Shown here: positions 12,293-23,589 of the stretch, one piece after another | Numbering within the stretch: the stretch's first letter is position 1 | Layout of the letters: every line of letters begins with the position of its first letter | Assembly (NCBI GenBank): GCA_037074765.1 | Contig: JBAMDO010000325.1 | Coordinates: 1-40,492 of the forward strand | Length of the DNA stretch: 40,492 nt | DNA from: Mansonella perstans | Lineage: Eukaryota > Nematoda > Chromadorea > Rhabditida > Onchocercidae | Direction: 5' to 3' | Position numbers and translations under genes: made by a program | Notes under the pieces: model-generated | What the model was told of the DNA's origin: nothing | The model's input: only the letters and a program-made list of their open reading frames with translations | Database searches by the model: none

Positions 12293-13385
12293 ATGTTCAA
12301 TTTGGCTTTCAAACTTGACTTCCTCCAAACTTTCTTTGTTATTATTATTATTTATTATTATTATTATTATTATTACTTTTGTTATTATTATTATTATCAG
12401 TATTATAATTATTGTTTTTTATTAATATTTATTATTATTAATTTTAGTATTATTTTCTTCATTACATTTCAGTGCAAACAACATTTGCAACAATGTACAG
12501 TGTAAACAAATTTAAAACGCTTTTTTCACAAATTGAATGTTTATTTACTAAAAAGAAATCTGCCGAATTTAGGTAAATTTTTTGCATTGATTTTCCCATT
12601 GTTTGTCTCTGAATTGGTAAAGTAATAAAAAGTAGAGAAATATTTAAGAAAACTTTATTGGAATACATAACTCCAATCTAACTGCTAATGTAAAAAGAAT
12701 GATAAAATTAAAAAATTTACAGTGCATTCTCATTTTTTCTGTTTATCCAATTAATACATACATGTAAACTTAAATTTGGAAATGCGATGTTCCAAATATA
12801 GTCGTTAGCACTTCATAAATAAGCAATTTTAAGAATTGAATTTGATGTTTGCACTATAATTCTTAAGCATAATAATTATCAGCACACATTAAGTGAAATA
12901 AACCATAGTTAACAAAAACAAAAGAAAAATCTCAAAAAATTCAATTCAAATTCCCACGTCGTTTTCGCGACAATTAAATGATCCAAACCACGTTTCCCAT
13001 TCATCATACTACTTGATATCTCAAAAAATTTCATAGCAAAAAGAAATTGAAAATTCCAGTTAATACATGCATGTCAACCGTGATTTTTTAAGATTATAAA
13101 CTAATTCAAAACACATAATTAGTAGTTTAACATACAAAGAAAAGCAAAACAGCAAAATAATCAATAAACCCTAAAAAATATTACAAAAGACTAGAAAAAG
13201 CTTTTGGAGAAATCTTGTCATTTGGTAGTAAGAAAATAGGTTAAAAAACCTATGTAAAGATGTAGAATGAAAGGGAGTAATGCGACTTAGATAGCGATGG
13301 CTCCATAGAACAATTTTAGCAGCTTGTTGATAAAAAGCTAGGTAGTTTGAAAACTTTAACTTACAAAATTATTAAATTACTTCAT
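12293..13385. repeat. Block L2: partial copy of the left block
   Basis: The block begins in an ATT microsatellite (about 12340-12380) and from there is nearly identical to about 2320-3325 (L1). It is related to 33700-34262 (L3), which has an internal deletion. It replaces the first ~2.3 kb of the L block, and the truncation point lies in the microsatellite. No gene is supported; the open frames are low-complexity. Confidence 0.8.
12340..12380. repeat. (ATT)n microsatellite at repeat junction
   Basis: A run of ATT triplets lies exactly where the B' relic side meets the L2 block. Similar but interrupted ATT/ATC tracts occur at the matching positions in L1 and L3. Confidence 0.9.
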
Positions 13386-14498
13386 TTCATTCGGATATTA
13401 GTCAGTTAACACTGTCGCATGAAACGGAAAAGAATCATGAAATTAATCTGACAAGCGCTTCATTTTTTTCAGCTTCAAAATTCTGTTCATAAGAATTATG
13501 AAATTTCTCATTTAAAATAAAAAGCTGTTATAAGTTGTCTGTTCGCCTTACATTATCTTTCTTTGGCGTCTTTTCTTTCTTTTGCACAGTTTGTTAAGAT
13601 ATATTCCTTAGTTATCAATTTAAAATGCCACTTTTCATCATTTACAAGGTCATTTCATGAGCGGTTTATAAATTGTTTACTTCAAGTAACCTGACCTACA
13701 TCCTTAACCTACATTATTATTAATGAAGAAATTAAACGCCTGAAAATCGAAATTTATAATGAGGTTAAAAAATCACATAAATCATGAGAAAGATTCCTGA
13801 GCTTTGTTTTGAAAAGCTAAACACAAATACAAGGAATTCCTTAACGAACGGCATTGAATTCCTTATCGAACGACATGGAATTCCTTATCGAACGACAAGA
13901 TCTAGGAAAAAATGAATCTTATCATAATCCGTATGACAATAAAGTAAAGAATTAGACCCAGCAAAATGCAAAAAAAAATAAACGAAAAAAACCAAAATTA
14001 CTAATAACCAAGGTAAAATAAAATGAAAAAAACTTCAAAGTATTTCTACAAATACTAAATCTCCCCAACCTACCAAACTACACATTTCCTTAAATGAAGA
14101 ACAGAAGTCATTAAACTAGTAGTAAATACCGGGAGCTCAATATCTTATTTGTCCTCAAATTAAAACATAACCAGTAAAAGCAATCCCTATTAATAAAAAG
14201 TACATACACCACATAACAAGTATTACGTAAGCTACTGCATATTTCCGGAAGCATCTTCACCTGCTGCATTTGTCGAGGAATGCCCGAACTGTGGATCTAA
14301 TTGCGCTAGGTCTGAATGGAAATTTTTAAACGCTATTGCCAAAAGTACTGAAGAAAAAAGAACCTTAAGAAAAGAAAAGTGTCAAAGGAAAACTTGGCTT
14401 ATCATGTTTTCGCTGTTTATTATCATCCTATTTCAGGTAGACAAATGCAAAATTGCAAAACTAACTGTGTAATCCGCGACACTGACGCTCATGTCTTC
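13386..14498. repeat. Downstream spacer of copy C (type II)
   Basis: Noncoding spacer matching 34263-35391 closely. It carries three minisatellite units (13833-13897). The last ~250 bases before the stop of copy C hold the finger-exon relic and the candidate extra exon described in the findings. No confident gene. Confidence 0.75.
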
Positions 14499-16527
14499 TC
14501 AATTCTTCTCTATGTCTGCGACAATTTTCGTTGATTTAGGTTGATGTTTTTCCTTCACGTGTGTAGAAAATGTTGATTTTTCAGCGAATACTTTCCCACA
14601 ACCAGGTCGTTTGCACTGATAAAGAAATGGTTTCTTGTGCTTTTTCCTATGTTCTATATATTCCGTTCTATTCATCATATTCGCAGCACATCCAGGATAA
14701 GGACAATCATACTGCTTATCTGAAAAACTTCTGATATGACGCTTATATTTATAATTCACGCATTGATGAATCATTTCCTATATTTTATTGCTGTTTTTTC
14801 AACCTTACATAATCCAATATGAGCAACGAAGTTTTTAAATGAACCTTTTTAAGAAAAAAGAAACCATTTAAATTCATAGAGATTAGGATACCAATAACTA
14901 TTATCATTCGCATTATTTACAAAGCAAGTGACAAGCAACCCTTTTACGAAGGTTAAAAAATGTTCATTCTATTTCAGGCAGACAAATGTAAATTTGCAAA
15001 ACTAACAAGGTATCCCGTGAATCGTATGCTGGTGTCGTTTCAAGTTATGTTCTCGTGTGAAATTTTTGGAACAGCTTGTGCACTGAAATATAGACTGATG
15101 TTTTTTCTTGTGTTTCCAAAGTCCTCTTAAAGCATTGAATATTCGCCCACAGCCGGGTACTTTGCATTCATAACGAAATGGTTTCTTATGCCCTTTCTTA
15201 TGTTTCAAATATTCACTTCTCTTTGTCATACTCGCAGTACATCCTTGATATTCACAGTCATATCTATCTGAAAAACTCTGACATGAAATTTATCTTTATG
15301 ATATACGTTGTGATCAGTTCATTTCATTGCTCGTTTTTTCGAAGTTATTTATTCGCATAAAAACATCAAATTTAAATCTTTTTTGAAAAAATCCTTTTTA
15401 AATTCATTGGTTATTACGATATCAATAGTGACTCTCTATGGAGGATGGAAAAATGTCGTAGCATAAATTGAATTTTTTATTGATATTCCACTGATGCTTT
15501 GCAGAGCATTTCAAGTGCATTATATTTCAGGGGACAAATATAAAACTGCAAAACTTACTATTTACTTCGCGACACTTTTGTTCATGTCTTTCCTGTGATC
15601 GCTTACTTGAAAAAAAATCGCCACAATGTTTGCATTCAAATGACTTCTTTTCCTCTTTTTTCTTCATACTCGCATTGTACCTTTTCTCATCTGAACACAC
15701 TTTTGTATATTTTTTTCAGTTAACATTCTATTACTTCGTCTGCTAACTTATGGAAGCAATCTAAAAGTTGATCATAAGAATCTCAGTGTCATATATTAAA
15801 CCTACCAAATTGGGGAGGAAAGCTATTTACTTTTCCTCTCGAGTACTGGAAATTAAAAGTTGGCCTTAGTGTTGTTTTTAATGGAATAATCTTCCACAAC
15901 AAATAAGTGTCAAATAGATCAGTTTCTGCTTTCGATTTTTTATGGTCTGCACTCTTAATTTTAAACAATAAGTCAAATTAAACAATTTTAAAGTATTGAA
16001 CGAAAAGTAATTACGCAGTTCTTTACCACTTGTTCCCGGTAATTCGCCAACAGTATTTCTCCATCCACTGTCATGTGCATTTCTGTCTGGATCAAATAGT
16101 GATAAATCGAAATTGTCGACAGTTTCTCTGGAGAGAGCAGCTGTTTCAGGATCACTTAGTAGTGAATTGTTATCCTCGACAATTTTCCGGATGAAATCAA
16201 TGTCATCACTCGTTTCTAGCGGTTCTTCATCAATATTTCTCCATTCATTGTTATATGCACCTGTATCTGAGCCAAGAATTGACTCCAAATGCATGTGATC
16301 GAGGACATTATAGTCATCTGAGAAGAGATTATCGCTTATGTGATTCGGTTGAATTACCATTGCATCTTGGTATGAGGTGTCTGAGCAGCAAGTTGGCGAA
16401 GATAAATAGGCACGGCATTTTGTGAATTAGAATTAATGCCATCATTGTCGGGCCTAGGTGTCGAGGAGGATTTCTTCCGAGCTGAAGCGATGCAAAGGAA
16501 AATGCTGAACCAAATGATATATGCCAT
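14499..16527 (-). CDS. Copy C: acidic six-finger C2H2 zinc-finger protein, frameshifted in exon 1
   Basis: Model: exon 1 16015-16527, exon 2 15559-15690, exon 3 15007-15267, exon 4 14499-14719. Splice signals and phase-1 junctions are as in the other copies. Exons 2-4 are open and all six fingers keep their ligands. One G is missing near 16385 (CTGAGCAGC versus CTGAGGCAGC), which breaks the frame between the signal-like segment and the acidic region; copy D has the same deletion. From the internal Met57 about 319 residues remain open, including a VDNFDLSLFDPD acidic/hydrophobic stretch that could act as a transactivation segment (inference). Exon 3 finger 2 has the same helix as copy A (ALRGLWK), but finger 3 differs (REHNLKR). 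Exon 4 ends STKIVADIEKN-stop. Alternative reading: pseudogene. Confidence 0.75.
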
Positions 16528-17940
16528 CGATGTAGCGAAGAACAAAGAACAATGCGAATTTTTGCAATGTCCGGAATTCTCGAATGGAAGGTTTTTATTT
16601 CGATTTGTCGGAATTAAACGACCAAAGGTTGAAATAACTTTTAATGTGATTTCACATCGGATTATTTCCCACATTTTGTCTCATTTCCCTATTCATAAAT
16701 TCAAAGTTTGCGCTTTTGGACTGTGAAGGAAATTCAGCTAGAGTCGTCGGTTTCGATGCTCAAACCATTGGAAAAAAACGAGATCCTTGTAATTATCATC
16801 TAAGTATAGTTTTTGATTTTTGGGAACATTTTTCAGGCATTTCCGGCGCAAAGTTGACATACATTTGTCCAATGCCACGGATGGAACTTCCCTAGATGGA
16901 TGTGTTTTTGAGGTATTCCAACTATAACAATTAGTTATTACCTTCTAACATATATTCATAACAGAAAGATTTTCCCAGTACGAGAGAGAATTTCAATTAA
17001 GCTAAAACAGTTTTTGGAAGGATGGAGCAAAATTTAAATGTTTGTGACAAATAGGATGATAATAAATGATACCAATGAATAGTTGGCATCAAACATCAGC
17101 AGGTGAATGAAATTTTAATCTGTACGGTATTGAATTAGTTTGTGTTTTTAATCCAGTATGGGTGCCATATGATTTGCATTTGCTGTAAAAATTTTTGATT
17201 TTTAATTTTGGTGACGTTGATTATTTGAAAATGACAAACACACTGGCTTATTCGTGACAAAATTTATATTATCGTAACATGCTGGCATTTGAATTTTATT
17301 AGTTCAAGCATTTACCGTGTCTTTCGATAAGGGAATTTGGAATCTATGTATAGCTTTCGTAAAGCAAAATTTCTGCTGGCCTGTGAAGTTTTTTATTTTC
17401 GCTATCAATTTCGAAAAAATAATTACCAAAATTAAAAATGAGAGCATGAAAAGCAAACTGCAAATACAAGGTGAGCGATGGAATTGAAATGTGATCATTT
17501 GAAAATGTGATTAAAATTCTAGCAATGAATGAGAAATGTCAGGAATAAGCTAGTGTTTGTCATTTTCAAATATTCAATGTCACCAAAATTAAAGACCGAA
17601 ATATGGATTAAAAAAAGTACTGGATTAAAAAACACAAACTTATTCAATACCGTTAAGATTAAAACTCCATTCAACTGCTGACGTTTAATACCATCTAATC
17701 ATTGGTATCATTTATGCAAGTTACCATTCTATTTGTCACAAACATTTAAATTTTGCTCCATCCTTCCAAAAACTGTTTTAGCTTAAATTGAAATTCTCTC
17801 TCGTACTGGGAAAATCTTTCTGCTATGAATATATGTTTGAAGGTAATAACTAATTGTTATAGTTGGAATACCTCAAAAACACATCCATCTAGGGAAGTTC
17901 CACCCGCGGCATTTGGACAAATGTGTGTCAACTATACGCC
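16528..17940. repeat. Upstream spacer of copy C with long inverted repeat
   Basis: Near-palindrome with left arm about 16845-17258, right arm about 17538-17940 and a ~280-base loop, closely matching the spacers at 6023-7414, 20718-22122 and 37407-38814. It presumably contains the promoter of copy C. No gene is supported; short frames on both strands do not survive in all copies. Confidence 0.8.
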
Positions 17941-18717
17941 TTTTTAACTGAAAAGACAGCTGAATTACCCACTCCATTTCATTCGGATATTAGTCAGTTA
18001 ACACTGTCGCATCAAACGGAAAAGAATCATGAAATTAATCTGACAAGCGCTTCATTTTTTTCAGCTTCAAAATTCTGTTCATAAGAATTATGAAATTTCT
18101 CATTTAAAATAAAAAGCTGTTATAAGTTGTCTGTTCGCCTTACATTATCACTCTTTGGCGTCTTTTCTTTCTTTTGAACAGTTTGTTAAGATATATTCCT
18201 TAGTTATCAATTTAAAATGCCACTTTTCATCATTTACAAGGTCATTTCATGAGTGGTTTATAAATTGTTTACTTCAAGTAACCTGACCTACATCCTTAAC
18301 CTACATAATCATTAATGAAGAAATTAAACGCCTGAAAATCGAAATTTATAATGAAGTTAAAAAATCACATAAATCATGAGAAAGATTCCTGAGCTTTGTT
18401 TTGAAAAGCTAAACACAAATACAAGGAATTCCTTAACGAACGGCATTGAATTCCTTATCGAACGACAAGATCTAGGAAAAAATGAATCTTATCATAATCC
18501 GTATGACAATAAAGTAAAGAATTAGATCCAGCAAAATGCAAAAAAACGAAAAACAACCAGAATTACCAATAAACAAGGTAAAATAAAATGATTAGAATGA
18601 AAAAACTTCAAAGTATTTCTACAAATACTAAATCTCCCAGATCTACCAAACTATATATTTCCTTAAATGAGGAACAGAAGTCATTGAACTAGTAGTAACT
18701 ACCGGGTGCTCAATATC
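17941..18717. repeat. Downstream spacer of copy D (type II, shortened)
   Basis: It carries two minisatellite units (18424-18467). Like the copy A spacer it lacks the ~400 bases next to the gene, with the same join into exon 4, so A and D share this deletion by descent or conversion. No gene seen. Confidence 0.75.
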
Positions 18718-20717
18718 TTATTTAGGTTGATGTTTTTCTTTCACGTGTCTGAAAAATGTTGATTTTCCAGCGAATACTTTCCCACAACCAGGTCGTTTGC
18801 ACTGATAAAGAAATGGTTTCTCGTGCTTTTTCCTATGTTCTATATATTCCGTTCTATTCATCATATTCGCAGCACATTCAGGATAAGGACAGTCAAACTG
18901 CATATCTGAAAAACTTCTGATATGACGTTTATATTCATAGTTCACACATTGATGAGTCATTTCTATATTTGTTGCCTGTTTTTTCAACCTAACATAATCC
19001 AATATGAGCAACGAAGCTTTTAAATGAACCTTTTTAAGAAAAAAGAAACCATTTAAATTCATAGAGATTAGGATACCAATAACTATTATCATTCGCATTA
19101 TTTACAAAGCAAGTGACAAGCAACCCTTTTACGAAGGTTAAAAAATGTTCATTCTATTTCAGGCAGATAAATGTAAATTTGCAAAACTAACAAGGTGTCC
19201 CGTGATTTTTCTGCTGGTGTTTTTTCAAGTTATCTTTTAGTGTGAAATTTTTGGAACAAATTATGCAGTGAAATTGAAATTTAGACTGATGTTTTTTCTT
19301 GTGTTGCCAAAGTCCTTTTGAACTATTGAATATTCGCCCACAGCCGGATACTTTGCATTCATAACGAAATGGTTTCTTATGCCCTTTCTTGTGTTTCAAA
19401 TATTCACTCTTCTTTGTCATACTCGCAGTACATCCTTGATATTCACAGTCATATCTATCTGAAAAACTCTGACATGAAATTTATCTTTATGATATACGTT
19501 GTGATCAGTTCATTTCATTGCTCGTTTTCTCGAAGTTATTTATTCGCATAAAAACATCAAATTTAAATCTTTTTTGAAAAAATCCTTTTTAAATTCATTG
19601 GTTATTACGATATCAATAGTGACTCTCTATGGAGGATGGAAAAATGTCGTAGCATAAATTGAATTTTTATTGATATTCCACTGATGCTTTGCAGAGCATT
19701 TCAAGTGCATTATATTTCAGGGGACAAATATAAAACTGCAAAACTTACTATTTACTCCGCGACACTTTTGTTCATGTCTTTCCTGTGATTGCTTACTTGA
19801 AAAAAAATCGCCACAATGTTTGCATTCAAATGACTTCTTTTCCTCTTTTTTCTTCATACTCGCATTGTACCTTTTCTCATCTGAACACACTTTTGTATAT
19901 TTTTTCAGTTAACATTCTATTACTTCGTCTGCTAACTTATGGAAGCAATCTAAAAAGTTGATCATAAGAATCTCAGTGTCATATATTAAACCTACCAAAT
20001 TGGGGAGGAAAGCTATTTACTTTTCCTCTCGAGTACTGGAAATTAAAAGTTGGCCTTAGTGTTTTTTTAATGGAATAATCTTCCACAACAAATAAGTGTC
20101 AAATAGATCAGTTTCTGCTTTCGATTTTTTATGGTCTGCACTCTTAATTTTAAACGAATAAGTCAAATTAAACAATTTTAAAGTATTGAACGAAAAGTAA
20201 TTACGCAGTTCTTTACCACTTGTTCCCGGTAATTCGCCAACAGTATTTCTCCATCCACTGTCATGTGCATTTCTGTCTGGATCAAATAGTGATAAATCGA
20301 AATTGTCGACAGTTTCTCTGGAGAGAGCAGCTGTTTCAGGATCACTTAGTGGTGAATTGTTATCCTCGACAATTTTCCGGATGAAATCACTGTCATCACT
20401 CGTTTCTAGCGGTTCTTCATCAATATTTCTCCATTCATTGTTATATGCACCTGTATCTGAGCCAAGAATTGACTCCAAATGCATGTGATCGAGGACATTA
20501 TAGTCATCTGAGAAGAGATTATCGCTTATGTGATTCGGTTGAATTACCATTGCATCTTGGTATGAGGTGTCTGAGCAGCAAGTTGGCGAAGATAAATAGG
20601 CACGGCATTTTGTGAATTAGAATTAATGCCATCATTGTCGGGCCTAGGTGTCGAGGAGGATTTCTTCCGAGCTGAAGCGATGCAAAGGAAAATGCTGAAC
20701 CAAATGATATATGCCAT
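18718..20717 (-). CDS. Copy D: acidic six-finger C2H2 zinc-finger protein, frameshifted in exon 1
   Basis: Model: exon 1 20205-20717, exon 2 19749-19880, exon 3 19192-19458, exon 4 18718-18905; all junctions are phase 1. The same one-base deletion as in copy C (near 20575) separates the signal-like N-terminus from the acidic region. The rest is open from internal Met57, about 310 residues. Exon 3 is a mosaic: finger 2 helix SSKGLWQ is like B, whereas the two-residue longer linker and CIIC of finger 3 match A. Finger 3 has its own LKDNLKK helix. Exon 4 finger 2 reads GKSTFFR, and the protein ends HQPK-stop because of the shared downstream deletion. It could be functional from Met57, or a pseudogene. 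Confidence 0.75.
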
Positions 20718-22122
20718 CGATGTAGCGAAGAACCAATGCGAATTTTTGCAATGTCCGGAATTCTCGAATGGAAGGTTTTTATTTCGATTTGTCGGAATTA
20801 AACGACCAAAGGTTGAAATAACTTTTAATGTGATTTCACAATCGGATTATTTCCCACATTTTGTCTCATTTCCCTATTCATAAATTCAAAGTTTGCGCTT
20901 TTGGACTATGAAGGAAATTCAGCTAGAGTCGTCGGTTTCGATGCTCAAACCATTGGAAAAAAACGAGATCCTTGTAATTATCATCTAAGTATAGTTTTTG
21001 ATTTTTGGGAACATTTTTCAGGCATTTCTGATGTAAAGTTGGCATACATTTGGCCAAATGCCACGGATGGAACTTCGCTGAATGGATGTGTTTTTGAGGT
21101 ATTCCAACTATAACTGTTATTACCTTCTAACATATATTCATAGCAGAAAGGTTTTCCCAGTACGAGAGAAAATTTCAATTCAAGCTAAAACAGTTTTTGG
21201 AAGGATGGAGCAAAATTTAAATGTTTGTGACAAATAGGATGATAATAAATGATACCAATGAATAGTTGGCATCAAACATCAGCAGCTGAATGAAATTTTA
21301 ATCTGTACGGTATTGAATTAGTTTGTGTTTTTTAATCCAGTATGGTGCCATATGATTTGCATTTGCTGTAAAAAATTTTTGATTTTTAATTTTGGTGACG
21401 TTGATTATTTGAAAATGACAAACACACTGGCTTATTCGTGACAAAATTTATATTATCGTAACATGCTGGCATTTGAATTTTATTAGTTCAAGCATTTACC
21501 GTGTCTTTCGATAAGGGAATTTGGAATCTATGTATAGCTTTCGTAAAGCAAAATTTCTGCTGGCCTGTGAAGTTTTTTATTTTCGCTATCAATTTCGAAA
21601 AAATAATACCAAAATTAAAAATGAGAGCATGAAAAGCAAACTGCAAATACAGGTGAGCGATGGAATTGAAATGTGATCATTTGAAAATGTGATTAAAATT
21701 CTAGCAATGAATGAGAAATGTCAGGAATAAGCTAGTGTTTGTCATTTTCAAATATTCAATGTCACCAAAATTAAAGACCGAAATATGGATTAAAAAAAAG
21801 TACTGGATTAAAAAACACAAACTTATTCAATACCGTTAAGATTAAAATTCCATTCAACTGCTGACGTTTAATACCAACTAATCATTGGTATCATTTATGC
21901 AAGTTACCATTCTATTTGTCACAAACATTTAAATTTTGCTCCATCCTTCCAAAAACTGTTTTAGCTTAAATTGAAATTCTCTCTCGTATGGGAAAATCTT
22001 TCTGCTATGAATATATGTTTGAAGGTAATAACTAATTGTTATAGTTGGAATACCTCAAAAACACATCCATCTAGGGAAGTTCCATCCGTGGCATTTGGAC
22101 AAATGTGTGTCAACTATACGCC
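20718..22122. repeat. Upstream spacer of copy D with long inverted repeat
   Basis: Near-palindrome with left arm about 21029-21442, right arm about 21720-22122 and a ~275-base loop. The left part (20718-21300) is almost identical to the copy F upstream region (37407-37990), including a plus-strand 70-codon open frame that is broken in copies A and C. No gene supported. Confidence 0.8.
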
Positions 22123-23589
22123 TTTTTAACTGAAAAGACAGCTGAATTACCCACTCCATTTCATTCGGATATTAGTCAGTTAACACTGTCGCATCAAACG
22201 GAAAAGAATCATGAAATTAATCTGACAAGGCTTCATTTTTTTCAGCTTCAAAATTCTGTTCATAAGAATTATGAAATTCTCATTTAAAATAAAAAGCTGT
22301 ATAAGTTGTCTGTTCGCCTTACATTATCACTCTTTGGCGTCTTTTCTTTCTTTTGCACAGTTTGTTAAGATATATTCCTTAGTTATCAATTTAAAATGCC
22401 ACTTTTCATCATTTACAAGGTCATTTCATGAGTGGTTTATAAATTGTTTACTTCAAGTAACCTGACCTACATCCTTAACCTACATTATTATTAATGAAGA
22501 AATTAAACGCTTGAAAATCGAAATTTATAATGAGGTTAAAAATCACATAAATCATGAGAAAGGTTCCTGAGTTTTGTTTTGAAAAGCTAAACACAAATAC
22601 AAGGAATTCCTTATCGAACGACATGGCAAGTAAAACAATTCAAATGACTTGAAGAGCAGCTTGTTTTAAAGATATAATTTTCGTTATGTTTCGCTTTTAG
22701 TGTAGTGCCCACTCAAGTCAATCAAAAAAAAAACCAAATATATGGCCTCACTCAAGTATATCAAAAAAAGATCAAACAAAAGTTATCACAAAAAATGTAA
22801 TACATTATCCAAAATAGAGCGATAACCGGTAAAAAAACAAGAATTACTAAAGCAAATGCAGAACTTAATATTAAAATAATCAGTTAATATCAATTAATCT
22901 GAAAGAAAAAATAAACTAAACAAAATTATTATATAATAAAAAAAATCAAACCCATCCTTCATTAAAATCTAGGAAAAAATGAATCTTATCATAATCCATA
23001 TGACAATAAGTAAGGAACTAGATCCAGCAAAATGCAAAAAAAAATAAACGAAAAAGAACCAAAATTACTAATAACCAAGGTAAAATAAAATGAATAGAAT
23101 GAAAAAACTTCAAAGTATTTCTACAAATACTAAATCTCCCCCCAAACCTACCAAACTACATATTTCCTTAAATGAAGAACAGAAGTCATTAAACTAGTAG
23201 TAAATACCGGGAGCTCAATATCTTATTTGCCCTCAAATTAAAACATAACCAGTAAAAGCAATTCCTATTAATAAAAAGTACATACAAATGCACCACATAA
23301 CAAGTATTACGTAAGCTATTGCATATTTCCGGAAGCATGTCGTCTGCTGCATTTGTCGAAGAATGCCCGAATGTGGATATAGTTGCGCTAGGTCTGAATG
23401 GGAATCTTTTAAACGCTATTGCCAAAAGTACTAAAGAAAAAAAAAAGTTTAAGAAAAGAAAAGTGTTAAAGGAAAACTTGGCTTATCATGTTTTCGATGT
23501 TTTGAAGAGTATCATAATCTATTTCAGGCAGACAAATGCAAAATTGCAAAACTAACTGTGTAATCCGCGACACTGACGCTTATGTCTTC
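22123..23589. repeat. Downstream spacer of copy E (type I)
   Basis: Nearly identical to the spacers of B and G, with one minisatellite unit and the ~350-base type I insert (about 22622-22970). Small single-base indels distinguish the three copies. No confident gene; the plus-strand Cys-rich frame present in B and G is frameshifted here (near 23370). Confidence 0.8.

Noticed and set aside
13833..13897. Minisatellite as a CRISPR-like array
   Set aside because: Units are directly adjacent, with only a 2-base linker and no unique spacers, and the window is eukaryotic.
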